Numbered from the stretch's first letter, positions 47,910-60,664 are shown. The stretch is 64,000 nucleotides of DNA from Daucus carota subsp. sativus (GCF_001625215.2 NC_030388.2:26152558-26216557), one strand, 5' to 3'. Notes: generated from the sequence alone by a model not told the origin. Numbers and translations: made by a program.

Positions 47910-48030
47910 CATCTCTGTCGAGCACGGTTGGATAACTCAAATGATAAAAGAATTTATCATCTGTCGTCTTAGGTCTCGGGTCCGATCCTCGCTCAACCCG
48001 AGTTACATAATTTGTACATTGCACCACGCA
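47910..48030 (+). repeat. tRNA-derived SINE-like sequence
   Basis: An A-box-like GGATAACTCAAATGATAAAAG and a B-box GGGTCCGATCC spaced as in a tRNA gene, but stems do not pair as a functional tRNA. Followed by non-tRNA sequence and no clear poly-A. About 300 bp upstream of the KCS start. Confidence 0.42.
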
Positions 48031-48333
48031 ACAGTTCTAGTTGCCCAACCAGAGAATTGAATGCCATGCATTGCAGGCTATCCAGCTATTAAAGTTCGTT
48101 GGTGGTAGTTGCACTACCCTCACCTCTTCTCCTTCCCCTTTAAATTCTATTCTATCGCTCGATCTCCTTCAATCATAAATCATCTCGATCTTTCTTTCAT
48201 TCCTCATTTTCATTTCCAACCAAAAAGTAGAAAAAAAAAAATTCACCTGTATACTTTTTCTGTCCCCCTTGTTCCGTTATCTTTCACGTCATATTTTCCG
48301 TGATCACAAGTACTTCTTCTATCTTCGAAAATA

Positions 48334-50158
48334 ATGGCGGTCGAAAATTCGGAACCCGAAATTCCGAAAAACAACGCAACCACCATGCCGAATTTCCTCC
48401 TGTCAGTTAAACTCAAGTATGTCAAGCTAGGTTACCATTACTTGATCTCAAACGCCATGTATCTTCTCCTTGTTCCGTTACTAGGTATTATTTGCCTTCA
48501 CATTTCGACATTTTCGTTACAAGATCTCGCGCAAATATGGAACCACCTTAAATTCAATCTTGTGACCGTTATAACGTGTTCGACTCTAATAGTATTTTTA
48601 GCGACGCTCTACTACATGAGCCGGCCGCAAAAGGTCTATTTACTCGATTTCTCGTGTTACAAGCCCGAACCAGCCCGAATGTGCACAAAAGAGCTGTTCA
48701 TGAAAAGATCCGAGCAGAATGGGAGCTTCACCGAAGAGAACTTGGCATTTCAAAAGAAGATCGTCGAGAGGTCAGGATTAGGCCAGAAGACGTATTTTCC
48801 TGAGGCCGTTTTGGAGGTACCTCCGAATTTAAGCATGGCTGAGGCCCGAAAAGAGGCCGAGATGGTCATGTTTGGAGCTATCGATGAGCTTCTGGCGAAA
48901 ACAGGAGTTAAGGCCAAGGACATAGGGGTTCTTATTGTGAATTGTAGTTTGTTTAATCCGACACCGTCTCTTTCGTCGATGGTTGTGAATCATTACAAGC
49001 TTAGAGGTAACATTTTGAGCTATAATCTTGGTGGTATGGGTTGCAGTGCTGGCCTAATTTCTATAGATCTCGCCAAACAACTTTTGCAGGTTAGTTTTAT
49101 CGATTTTTTTATGATGTGTCCAAAGGCACACAATAGTGACTAATTTTCACGAGAATATTAGCTTTTGATTGGTGGATAGATAATAAATATATTTTTCTCT
49201 GTTGCTTTAACGAAATTGAATGTGTGTTTATGTGACATTTTAATACATTGTCCTGATGGAAATGTTTAATTGCATATACGTGCAAGTTCCTGTCATTCAG
49301 GAACGCTCAATTATATATCAGGACTCGGAAATATTTTTGGTGAATGTTAATAAACGATTTGATTTTATGCTACAGGTTCAACCGAACTCCTATGCGCTAG
49401 TTGTGAGCATGGAAAACATAACTTTGAACTGGTATCTCGGCAACGACAGGTCAATGCTAGTCTCGAATTGCCTCTTTCGTATGGGAGGAGCTGCGATTCT
49501 CCTCTCCAACCGATCATCCGATGTTCGACGTTCAAAGTACCAGCTCATCCACACTGTCCGGACTCATAGAGGAGCCGATGACAGATGCTACAATTGCGTG
49601 TTCCAAAAGGAGGACGAGAACAAGAAAGTTGGCGTCGCGCTGTCAAAAGACCTGATGGCCGTGGCAGGGGAGGCCTTAAAAACGAACATCACGACACTCG
49701 GGCCACTAGTCCTTCCAATGTCCGAACAAATCTTATTTTTCGCAACATTGACGCTTAGGAAAATATTTAAATTCAAGATCAAGCCCTACATTCCGGATTT
49801 CAAGCTCGCGTTCGAGCACTTCTGCATCCATGCAGGAGGCAGGGCAGTATTAGATGAGCTAGAGAAAAATCTCGAACTTAAAGAGTGGCATATGGAGCCT
49901 TCGAGAATGACACTTTATAGATTCGGCAACACTTCTAGTAGCTCATTGTGGTACGAATTGGCGTACATGGAGGCTAAAGGGAGGATCCGAAAGGGCGATC
50001 GGACCTGGCAGATAGCATTCGGGTCGGGTTTCAAGTGCAACAGCGCGGTGTGGCGTGCAATGAGGACCATTAATCCTGCAAATGAAAAGAATCCATGGAT
50101 TGATGAAATAGATGAGTTTCCAGTGCATGTGCCTAGAGTAACACAAATGGTTTCTTGA
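48334..50158 (+). CDS. KCS: 3-ketoacyl-CoA synthase (very-long-chain fatty acid elongase condensing enzyme)
   Basis: Two exons, 48334-49089 and 49376-50158. They sum to 1539 nt, or 512 aa, a normal KCS length. It condenses malonyl-CoA with long-chain acyl-CoA in the endoplasmic reticulum membrane, feeding waxes, suberin and sphingolipids. Two N-terminal membrane spans lie at about 41-60 and 77-95. The FAE1/CUT1 domain follows from [17 protein letters not shown]. The catalytic triad is C237 in [11 protein letters not shown]404 in [11 protein letters not shown] and N436 in [14 protein letters not shown]. The single phase-0 intron falls after AKQLLQ, next to the active-site block. The sequence is closest to KCS4/9/11-type enzymes by memory of the motifs; chain-length preference cannot be read. 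The leader before the ATG is pyrimidine-rich. Confidence 0.95.
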
Positions 50159-51469
50159 AGACTTGAACAAAACCGTTACTTTATATACCGAATGATTGAT
50201 TGATATTTATTTGATGTGTAAAAAAGATTGTGTGATCAGTGTCTATTTTCAGGACTACAATTTCGTGTTCATATTTCCTATCAATTTGATTTATAGCGTC
50301 GCGTTTAGTTTTACAAGCAAAACTTCACTAAAGCATGGATCAAAATAAAAAGGAGAAAGAACTCCCCTTCCGGATTTCTTTTTCTTATGAAAAGTTGAAT
50401 TCCATAAATAAAAGTTGAATATAGCATGCAGTGATCTTCAACTTATTTTAAAACATAAGGATGTCTCTGATGTTGATTGTGAAAAATTGTTTGGGATATT
50501 AAAAGTACTAAGAAAGTTTCAAAAAAAAAAATACTAAGAATTATTTTATTAAAAAAATGCTAGGCTTTTTTAAAAAAAATTCAAAAATTTCCCAAATTTC
50601 ACATGTCATCTGATTGGATATCCAATCAATAAACAAAAATAAACCCCTCACAATTACATCAACCTCACTAATGTAACCATCTCAAATTGACAAAACGTCA
50701 AATATGTCATGTATATATGAATAATAAAAAGATTTGATTGCTTTCCAAATATTTTATTGTATTTGCAACTATTTGAATGAGCTACTTATTTAGGAACTAG
50801 GAAGCAATTAGTCAGGAATGGAACAGTGCCACCCTCCTTTGGTGACCATACCAGAAATAGCAGAGAAATGAATACATTATGCGCGTCTCCACGTTATATC
50901 CACGGGGCTTTAATTCGGCGACTCAGTCATGGATGGAAGTTAAAATAAATGCGAGAAAAAAGTAGGTGTATACATAAGAGTGGCATGCAGTTTTCATTCA
51001 TTGTAATTGAGTTCTGTCATCTGTTAGCTCATTAATTGGGACAGCAACGAGAGTTAGTTGGCCCTGGACTCGAACACTAGTTGTATATATTGTACGTACA
51101 AAATTGGGTGCTTCCCAATTCTTGCTTTCGAGGGTTTGCATACAATAATAGTATCAAGTCGGTATCGGGGTTGGGGGGCCTAAATTCCGAAGGAACTTAT
51201 AAAATTTGAGGCATCATATGACTTTTTTCCGTTATTTCTTATATTGGAAAGGGAAAATATTTTTCGCTTTTCTTAAGACAATATTATGAAGATATATCCT
51301 CATATTGGTTTCCTTTTCTACTATTTTTATTTTTTAGACCACTCGGTGTTTTAGAAATCCATGCATTCCGATTCAATTTAGACGGTGAGTTATATTTTTT
51401 TCATTATTATCTTATTTATTTTGAAATATAGAAAGTTAAGTACAAATCATTTCCCAAAGTGGCCAAATA

Positions 51470-51830
51470 GCCTGTCAATTTTAACTGGGATTTCAAGAAA
51501 TGTATACTTATGAGGCTCAGTTATAAATGTATGTTAGTACAACACTCCCCTACCGTCGGCCCAGTTTACAGTGGGCTTTTTGAGAATAACTAAAATCACA
51601 ACAATTCCTTTGGGCTTTGGGGCTGATTACATTTTTGTACAACAACTTTTGAGGAAGTAGATAGTCTTTACAATATCAAACTCGCAAAATCAAAATTTAG
51701 CATCATCACGCACCATGACACCAACCTCATCATTATTGAATATTGATACAGAATCTTCCCGTACCAATAAGCAACGTCTTCCTCTTCAATTCATTTAAAT
51801 GGAACATCTGCAACTACAATTTAAATGGAG
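51470..51830 (+). repeat. dispersed repeat, copy A
   Basis: Starts CCTGTCAATTTTAACTGGGA and includes AACACTCCCCTACCGTC, ATCACAACAATTCCTTTGG and TTTAGCATCATCACGCACCATGACA. It recurs at about 62833-63410 in the same orientation, where about 200 bp of other sequence is inserted. No ORF or clear termini; possibly part of an LTR or of a gene 3' region copied together with neighbours. Confidence 0.75.
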
Positions 51831-51906
51831 TAACGTCACAAAATTACTGAATTCATAGGAATCAGCATAGTTTTAACTACAGAAGATTGAATAAATGTAA
51901 CACAGT

Positions 51907-52154
51907 GCCAGTTTGGGAAAGACCATTTCTGACTTTTTTCGATAAGAGGTCGGCTTCTACTTTTCTTGACCTATTTGTGTAAAAAGTCTGAAACACTTGT
52001 AAGAAGCTGAGAATGCTAGCTTTTGTTTCAGGATTTCTATTTCTTTCTCAAACAGTTTAATCACTTGTGAGCCTTAATTTATTTCTCACTCCTAGTCCAT
52101 TTATTTTACTTTTAGCAAAAAACACTCTCTTTTTTAATTTGCCCAAACGGCCTC
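51907..52154. mobile_element. MITE with GGCCGTTTG-type ends, copy B
   Basis: Reverse-complement relative of 47235-47467, ending GCCCAAACGGCCTCC. It shares CTTTTGTTTCAGGATTTCT-like and CAAACAGTTTAATCAC-like words with that copy. The 5' boundary (GCCAGTTTGGG) is imperfect. Confidence 0.55.
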
Positions 52155-52280
52155 CGTAGTCTTGGGGAAGAGGGGCTAGGTAGTAGGTACCACTTGGATT
52201 GCAGTACTATACTAATTCTCGAAAGAAACCATTAAATCTGGCTAGCCACTTGTCTGAAAACATGCAAGAACCAATCACTT

Positions 52281-52696
52281 TTATAATGTAGTAGCTCCAT
52301 GCATGACTTCTTGCAGAACTAACCTTCTTGATCTGTTTATTGTGAGAAAACACAGATTTATATGTTCTTCGAGCTCCTTCAATTGCTCGTTTAGGCAAGT
52401 CTCTCCAATCCAAAACTCCCTCACTACCTCTTTCAAAACCCCTGTCTTTTTATTTCTAACACACATGTCTGCCATGGCTTTGCTGTGCTCAATTTCATCG
52501 TACAACCTCATTACAAGTCGGCTCATGGTATTAAAATCATTGGTCAAATGTACACCCCTTTTGCTGCAACATCAAGCTGTGCTACTATTCTTTCCATAGA
52601 ACTTGCCTTGATCTTCACCACCTTATTATGTTTCCTGAGTAATCCAAAGGAACAAGTACACAAAGCCGGATCAAGTACATTTTTAATCATACGGTG
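52281..52696 (-). pseudogene. UPF0496 (DUF677) gene relic
   Basis: The minus strand reads MIKNVLDPALCTCSFGLLRK, SSMERIVAQLDVAAKGVYI, then with a 1-nt frame change LTNDFNTMSRLVMRLYDEIE, HSKAMADMC, LKELEEHINLCFLTINRSRR and LVLQEVMH. The last block is characteristic of plant UPF0496 proteins, of unknown biochemical role. The frameshift falls at about 52548. The N-terminal half of the family is not found upstream. Confidence 0.75.
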
Positions 52697-53378
52697 ATTG
52701 GCTCGGATCTAATGGATACTCTGAACAAGTACTTCACAAATAATGCAGGTTTCTATTCATCCACATTTACCTTGTTCACCAAGCTATCCTCACATTCTTT
52801 TCGTCGTTTTCCACCTCTCCCTGAAAATTATAAATCACAAAGATTACATTCAAGAAAATACATCGATATCGATCACAATATTATACTACTCGGAATTAGC
52901 AGGAGGCTAAGATATACGTAGACCTTACTCGAGAACGAACCTCGTATCCCAAAAGGCGATTTGAACTTGAAGCAGGGCATTATTCTGAACCTTACAAAAT
53001 CGTGAATGAAAGGAACGGTAACATGAATTACAATCTCTCAATATATATAGGCAGGACAGGTGGAATGTGTATTGTTATCTGTTGCTACAAACGAGGAAAT
53101 GAACTTGGAGAAGGAACCAGTTGGCAACAAGCACAGGCTTAAATTGGAGTATAAGCTTGTTGTCTTTCTTTACACCCTAACTTCTTGCCTACGTTCCTCT
53201 GCTACCTCCACCTGCTAATTTGGTAAAAATGATGTTATCTATATTTGATAAATTCATTGTAAATAAGAAAGATAACAGAAAAAATAACAGATTAATAGCT
53301 TGCGGGGAATTTGTGCCTTTGAAATGTTTGAATACGTCAGAGTGTGGTAGTTTTTTTTCGAAATTATGATTATAAATA

Positions 53379-54330
53379 GAGCTTATTGCACTTTGTAATC
53401 CTACACTTTGGTCAATTAGCAAATCAGACCCCACCTTTTGAAACGTGACACATTGTAACCTTACATTTTATTTTCCTTTCAGTTTGTAACCCGGACCCAC
53501 TATTCCGTTAAAAAACCACGTTACCGTGAAGTGATTAAGAGGTTAACAGCTGCAATTTCAGTTTATAACCCCCTATTACCCCTATACTTGATGTAGGCCT
53601 GGTAATTTAACACGTAACAGCCCGCAAGGGTTGGTTCAACTGGTTAAAGAGGGGACAAGTATCCTCTTGGTCACAGGTTCGACTCCCGAAGGGAGCAGAA
53701 TTTGTGATTATGCCTCCTGGATTACCTTGGTTCACGTAGTTTGCAGGCTATTGCGGGCTGCGGGTTCCTACGTTAAAAAAAATTAACACGTAACACGCTA
53801 ACACAAAACGAAATGACACGAAAAAAATGGATATGAGTTTTGATTTTTAATACACGAAACACGAAAGTACACGAACACGAAATTATACGATAGATTTCGT
53901 GTCGGATATGGATTTTCATTTTGAGTACACGAAATATTTGTACATAATTTTTATTATATATGTGTTATAATATATTATATAAATAATTGTGTAATATATA
54001 TATATATATATTAGAGATTCGTTAACAAATTTGTAGAGAATTGTATGCAAGCATAAATATATTATTCATATTTAATAAAATTATATAAGAAAATATATAT
54101 TAAAATTATTTATTGATTAAAATTATATTAATATTTGGGGGTTATAAACTGAAATTGCAGCTGTTAACTCTTAATCACTTCACGGTAACGTGGTTTTTTA
54201 ACGGAATAGTGGGTCCGGGTTACAAACCGAAAAGAAAATAAAGTGTAGGGTTACAATGTGTCACGTTTCAAAGTGTGGGGTCTGATTTGCTAATTGACCA
54301 AAGTGTAGGGTTACAAAGTGCAATAAGCTC
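53379..54330. mobile_element. Mutator-like non-autonomous element with long TIRs, 952 bp
   Basis: Terminal inverted repeats of about 195 bp (53379-53575 and 54136-54330), starting GAGCTTATTGCACTTTGTAA. Flanked by a perfect 9-bp duplication TTATAAATA at 53370-53378 and 54331-54339, the hallmark of Mutator-like transposition. No transposase. The interior is AT-rich and hosts a nested SINE. A second, diverged member is cut by the window end at about 63440-64000. Confidence 0.93.
53620..53782 (+). mobile_element. tRNA-derived SINE nested in the Mutator-like element
   Basis: About 163 bp with an A-box in GGTTGGTTCAACTGG, a B-box in GGTTCGACTCC and a short A-rich tail (TTAAAAAAAA). Flanked by a 13-bp duplication TTAACACGTAACA (53607-53619 and 53783-53795), proving target-primed insertion. 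The tRNA-like head is followed by an unrelated body (TGATTATGCCTCCTGG). Not a functional tRNA. Confidence 0.88.
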
Positions 54331-55222
54331 TTATAAATATTGAAAAGTTGATTGGATTTTTTAAGCTTTTGATTGAAATTTAGTGTATTTTATTTTATAA
54401 ATTGCAATAGGTACCTGATAATTTTGTTTGATGCACATTTGAATTAATGTACTAGAATAGAGAGAAACAAAAAAGAAATGTTTTAAAGTATGTGATTACT
54501 TTTCCATCTTATTACAAGTGTGTGTCAATGAAAAAATATTTAACTTGTAAATAAAGGTATTATATGTCTTAAAGTACCTCCCTCTACTATCTTTATAATT
54601 TAGGTAAGCCAATTATTTAACATGATATCACCGGTTACTCGATATAATTATTTAAAATAAAAATTAAATTTTAATATTGAATTCATAGCTAATTATATAT
54701 GATTATTTTAATATTGATCTAATTTATTGTATTTTTAGTATATGGTAATGTATATGATAATTATTTACTTTTTTAATTTGTTATTTGGTATGATATGATA
54801 AAGACGTATAGATTCATTTTTAAAACTAAATATAAATTAAAACTAAAAATATTTAATCACTAGAAGTTTGTCCTTGAATAGCTTAGACTTTTTTTTAAGA
54901 TAATTTGAATAGTTAAGACTTATATAATGCATAAATTATTATTATTATATTAATAAACTTTAAGACTCCGTGGAATAATAAAACATAGACTCACAAACAC
55001 AAACAAAACCCAAACACTGAAGATCATCGCATCATAATCATAACAATATCTATCATCCCCCTCTTTCTCACAAGCCACTCTGTGTCTATTCTTCTCTTCT
55101 GTGTCTATACCCGTGTTTGTTTAATCACACTCCCCGTGCCAAACACACCTTTAAACCCTAATTATTATTACTTGATAATTTACTATCTGTTTCGATTTAA
55201 GCCTCGTTTTCTTTACAGTGCT

Positions 55223-58200
55223 ATGCCCGCAGATATAACGTCTTCTACTCCGATTCATTCTCTCCCGAAAAAGTCGGCGACGGGAGACGTCTCCGTCGCC
55301 GCGGCCGTGCCGGAGGAGAGTTCCGATGACAATGCTGCTGGTGGTGGTTATAGGAAGTCTGTTTGGAAAAGTGTAAACGGCGTCGTGGAGCCTGCTCCGG
55401 TTATGGGAGGTGATGCTTGGCCTACTATTACTGAGTCCACTCGCGGCGGTTCGTCTAAATTAGTTTCGAGTTCTTCGAAAAATTTATCTGATGGCTCCGT
55501 TTCTGTTGTGCAGGTAATTGTGTTTTGTTGAGTTTGGATTGCGATTATTTAGTTCGAATTGAGTGCTTGTTAGTTTAGTAGCATAGTGTGTACAGAGACA
55601 TGTCACGTGTGGCACTAATAATCGGTAATCGTTTAGTCTGGAACTTTTATATGACATTGACAATCTATTGTTTAATGAATGTTAATTTAATGATCACGAA
55701 GATGCCTGCTTTAATCCTGATATTAATGAGTATTGGTTTTTATGTTTAACAGCTCTGTTTGTGAATGTATGTATTGTAGCTATTGTTTTTTGATTTGTTA
55801 GCCCTAATTTTGCTCTGTTTAGTAACATAGTTTTTACATGGACCTTTGATTATGTAATACACTAATACAAATATATTGTAAAGTCTAGACGAGTTTTATA
55901 TGGCATATTGATGATCTATTCTAGTGTAATTGATTCATATAGCCGATCTTGAATGCCTTGTTTGCTCTGATTGTGAATGAATGTTCTTTTTTATTTCAAA
56001 CAGCTTGGTTCGTGAATGTATATTATTTTTGATTTGAATGTATATATTTTTTTTGGTTTATAGCACTGAATCTGCTTCGCTTTGAACTGAATGCCTTACT
56101 ATTTGTTAGTTATGACTTATGAGAGAGTGTGATGGGAAATTTGTGAAAACAATTATGTTCAGGGTTTTTTTTTGGTTTTATTGTGTTTCTGTTTCATTTG
56201 AATACAGGAACAAGTAACATTACACGCATCCCCGAAACAAGCTACTGCTAATGGACACCATAATTCTAATCATAATCGCAAACAACCTCATCGACAAAGG
56301 TCTATGAAGAAAGGTGGCAGTGCGGGGTCTGGATCAGGTCAGAGTGATACCATTCGCCCGCCTCCCCCGCCCCCACCGCCTCCATTTCCAATACCTTTTG
56401 GGAATGTATTACATCCTAGGACGGAGATGCCTATTAGAGATCCAGCTTCATTTAAGGGCAATAACCGGGATGCAAGACCACTGGCAGGTGGAGGGTCTCA
56501 TTCACCAAGACATCCTTCTAGACGGGGTAACTTTGGTTCACGACCTGCTGGAGATGGAGGATATAACCATAGTTATGGAGCTCGACATGACCACGATCGC
56601 GAAAGAAATGCTTCTAGAAATTCTTCTGGAAGAGAAGTTCATATGCATCATATGGTCCCCCCTCCACCACCACCACCACCTCCTCCTCGAGGTTTGGCAA
56701 GACCAGTGCTGCCAGGACCAATCCCATACATTCCTCCCCCACTCGTGAGACCGTTTGGGGGTCCCATGCCTTTTGGTAAGTTTATATGGTTTGTTATCAC
56801 ATCAGAGTCTGTATTGAACTAATTTCGATTTTTTTTTACAGATATGGTCCCTCCATATATATATGGTCCACCAATGTCACCTGACTCCTTTAGGACCGTA
56901 CCACTCATTCTACCACCACATCCTCATATATATCTTCCTCTAATTGATCCACATTTGCGGACTTTGTTACTCAATCAGATTGATTATTATTTCAGGTATA
57001 AGAACTTACTTGGAGTGGACCCCTTAAATTGTAAACTTATCATAGTTAGATTTCGTTTCTAGTAGGTTTATGTGCTATTTGTTTGCTTGCTACAGTGAAG
57101 ATAATTTGGTTAAAGATGACTTCTTAAGGTCAAACATGGATGATCAGGGATGGGTATCTATTAGTTTAATAGCAAGTTTTCCTCGAGTAAGTAAATATTC
57201 ACTTCACATCGTTGTTATTCTCCTTGAACAAGTATTAGTTACAGAGTTTGCCTACAAAAAATAAAAAAATATGTCATGACTATTATTCTGCAGGTGCTCT
57301 TTGCAGAAAATGTACTTGCACTTGATTGAGTGCTATTTTGTAGTTGTAAACCCCCCCCCCTCCCCCCCTGCTGAATGAACTATTCTGAGTTGAAAAGGCT
57401 GTACTCCGACAAGGTGCCTAAATTATCCTACGGATCACCTACTATTTTCAACATGGGCGGAGGCAGCCATATTCTATCTTAGTGCTTAACTATTATTATT
57501 GAATGAATCATGATTTTTCATGACTCGAGTAATTTGGATTTCCAAAACTTAATTTACATGACTCACTTACCTACTATTTCACTCTATATATCTATTCAAA
57601 TGGAAGATTACGTGAAACATAATCTTTGTATTAGGTGTGTAACAATAAAGGGACATTCCGCTAAGAACTAAAAGTACGAGTCATGTTACTTTTCAAATCC
57701 ATTATACTGTAATTACCTTAATTTCTGATATGGCGGTGATTTTAATCTGACATGTAGACATCAAATCCTTTACAGCTTTTAAGCAATCTGACAAGATTTT
57801 CCTGTTTTATGGCTTATCCATTCAATTTTTGCTACAAAGCTAGGTTAGAGTTCCATACCAATTTTCTTTCCTGATAATTATAGGTGTAAATACAGGAGTT
57901 GGCAACAATTTTACTATATTTTGTGGACTTTGAAAGTCATACTATTTACTGTTATTATGAAAAGCAGCAAGTCCTTTTATATCTTGCAATTGCGTTTGAA
58001 TTTCATACTTGAAGTACTTATTTAGGATAAAAATGAAGGCTTGACTGGCACAGAAATTTAAAAAATCGATTCGGAAGTACTTGTCCTATATTTCGTGGTA
58101 GACTGGAGGGATACATATTCTCGTTCTATTTATTTGTTTAGGAAAATAGATGGTAAGAAAAGTTGATGGCTTTAGATCATTCGTATGGTCAGGTTATATA

Positions 58201-59625
58201 CATTTACTTCTTTGTTTTTTTTAATGCCTGAGTTGCTGTATTTATGTATGAATCTGCTTCTCAATTGTAGTAATTTATTTATTTTATATATTCTAGTCTT
58301 TTAAAATGTTATAGATTCATTTATATTTTAACATGCGTCATTTGCTCATATACTTGTCTAGCATATGAAGTGCTATTAGTCTATTACTGGTACCACTTTT
58401 TATGAGTTAGGTATCCCATGTTAAGCTTAATTGGAGCTTGCGTATATAATCGCATAGTTAATTGTCCTGGTTTGGCTTTACATCATATTTGTCAACCCCA
58501 TTCTGATATTACATTACCTTTGGACGTAATCTTTCCTCTTATTTTTTTATTTGGTTTTACATTCAATCTTTGTAATATATGGCAGGTTTTGAAATTGACA
58601 AGCGATGTCCAGTTGATTTTGGATACTTTGGGAGCTTCAACTGTTGTGGAAGTGCAGGTAAGGGTTTTTAGATGATGTGTTGCCTGATCAATTCGTGTCT
58701 TCTTATGTTTACAAGTTTTGTAAGTGCAAGTCTGTATTTTTTACTTTATAAATTCTATTGACAAATTTGTGTGGCGTGCTAAAAGAATGTATAATGTTCT
58801 TAAACTGTTGATCCGTGTTCACTTTCTGTGGTGCTTTGTCTGTCGTTAGTGAAAATGTTATGACTTCGTGGATCGCTTTTTTGGTAGCTTCTACATATTT
58901 TAAGTGACAGTAAGAGGGAACCACATAGGATGTTGAAACTCATAGGAAAAATTATGCATTAGATTTATATATAGAAAACACTTCTTCCATGTTTCATTAG
59001 AGTACTATATTTATTCTACATTCATTAGTAAAAGGACTTTTTGCAAACGGTTATAGAATCTTAATCACCCTTACATTTTACACATGATGCCGTCGAGGGC
59101 CATGTCAAGATGGTAAATGAATTGAATCAGATAACTGTCCGTCGAGGGCCAAAAATCTGATTATCCCCTTAATTTTACATTAAATTTCGTGTTTAGCTGT
59201 GCGTATGAGGGATTACAGCATGTTCTAGAAAATTTGTCTGAAGGAGGTTTTACACCTGCACCTGTGGTTGTGGATGTTCTAAATTTGTTTTTTTTCAAAT
59301 TATTATTCTTTAACCTGTTTATTCGTAGGGAGACAAGATTAGGAGGCGTGACAATTGGAACAAGTGGATTCCCTCATTTCGTCATAGTTTGCCAGACCTT
59401 GGTTTGCAATCTCAAAGCGAGTCAACTGACATCATGCTGGCAACTTCCATTCAGGAGGTCCATTTGGACAAGGAGACTACTAACGGGATCAATAGTACTG
59501 ACGCAAAAGTAGAGCACTCGGAGACAGAACCCAGTAGAGTTCCATCATCGGACTACACGATTACTCAACTAGAACCCGGGAAAGGGGAAAATTTAGCTGA
59601 AGCATCCATCCAGGGGTGTGCCTAA
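55223..59625 (+). CDS. LARP1: La-related protein 1 (LARP1b/c-type) RNA-binding protein
   Basis: Six exons: 55223-55513, 56208-56775, 56842-56995, 57096-57186, 58586-58657 and 59329-59625. They sum to 1473 nt, or 490 aa. Residues 1-100 are Ser/Ala-rich with KSVWKSVNGVVEPAPVMGGD-like conserved text. Exon 2 encodes two poly-proline runs (11 and 12 Pro in a row or nearly so) and an RG/H-rich low-complexity stretch. The La motif (about 325-400) is LRTLLLNQIDYYFS, EDNLVKDDFLRSNMDDQGWV, LIASFPRV, LTSDVQLILDTL and VEVQGDKIRRRDNWNKWI. Plant LARP1 proteins bind mRNA 5' ends or poly(A) in the cytoplasm and influence translation and heat-triggered decay; LARP1b/c are the short forms without the DM15 repeats, none of which is seen here. 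The start fits a GTGCTATG context after an in-frame upstream region without homology. Confidence 0.9.
57349..57368 (+). repeat. poly-C tract in LARP1 intron 4
   Basis: A near-pure cytosine run of about 20 nt interrupted by one T. Prone to slippage, and its length may be a sequencing uncertainty. No coding effect. Confidence 0.85.
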
Positions 59626-59790
59626 GCAAGAGCCAGCTACTGCAATTCCCATAGATGGATTTTTGAGAATTATGATAATAATTCTGTAGAGCCAAGTTGG
59701 GTCCAAAGTTTAAAATTGTTTGGAAGTTTCTATTTTGCTCTGATAATTGTTACATCTTACTCCTATATAGTATACCTTCTGTAGAAATTA

Positions 59791-60028
59791 CTCCCTCTGT
59801 CCCATTTAATTGTATACATTTCTTTTCAACTGCTCGACATGCATTTCAATGCTCTTATAAAACATAGTTCCGTAACTTATTTTTGAGATTTTCTTTTTCT
59901 GAATAAAAGTATAACATCCAAACTTTAATTCAGAAAAAGAAAACTTTAAAAATAAATTACACAAGAGCATTAAAGTCCATGCCGCGTCCCCGTCCCCCAA
60001 TGTATACTACTCAGGGGGACGGAGGGAG
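59791..60028. mobile_element. Stowaway-like MITE, 238 bp
   Basis: Ends CTCCCTCTGTCCCATTTAAT and CTCAGGGGGACGGAGGGAG, flanked by TA (59789-59790 and 60029-60030). Same family as 20250-20500, reversed. The two differ by small indels. Confidence 0.9.
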
Positions 60029-60664
60029 TACTGTTTTAGCTACAGTTTGGGATGGTAATTTGTACTGAACCGATGGTCACCGAGACCCGTTTCAACCCGA
60101 ATGGACCCAACCAAACTCGAAGTTATCCAAGCTGTGTTCGAAAGTCCGAAGTGTAAGTATAGTTTGTACGGTATAACATGTAGATGCACAAAGTGCATTT
60201 TACTCTAATTCATAACCCACAAAGTGTGATTCAGGAATCCGACAAATTCACTGAGTAACTAATTACAGTACTAATTACAGTACAAATTATGATTCTACAC
60301 ATGCTTCTTATGAATTATAATTCAAAATGAATATATTTCTTTAGTTGCACTAAATTCATGAGAAATCCTCTCCCACTTTATTTTCAAATTTTGTGGTAGA
60401 TGATGATTGTATTTGCACAACGTTAGGAACGTTATTTTTTTATGGGACAAAGAAAATATTCGTTCATTTCCTATAATTTACAAGTTGTATTTGATTATTC
60501 TGTTTTCGTCTTTTCGAAAACAAATGCTATTCACAATAGAAAAAAGTGAAAATGTTTTATCTTATTTAGCAAAAAAAAAAAAAAAGAAAAGAAAAAAAGA
60601 AAATGTTTTATCTTAAAAACTATTTGCACGGTCATATATTACGTTTGCAGAAGTTCAGCATAAT

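Larger units (their letters stand above)
50159..55222. other. gene-poor region between KCS and LARP1-like genes
   Basis: Apart from elements listed separately, 50160-51460 is AT-rich with no gene, 52700-53370 has short unassigned frames, and 54340-55060 is AT-rich and includes the LARP1-like promoter side. The patch 52950-53200 looks like a decayed coding fragment, but I could not name it. Confidence 0.5.

Noticed and set aside
48576-48803. 75-aa alternate frame in KCS exon 1
   Set aside because: Shadow of the KCS frame.
53640-53705. tRNA-like sequence with A and B boxes
   Set aside because: Stems do not form a cloverleaf; it is the head of a SINE with target duplications.
56314-56748. 144-aa alternate frame in LARP1 exon 2, with HHHH and LLL runs
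   Set aside because: Out-of-frame reading of the proline codons.
59196-59270. Possible extra LARP1 exon (TACAGCATGTTCTAGAAAATT...)
   Set aside because: Including it would break the in-frame VEVQ-GDKIRRRDNW join of the La motif region.
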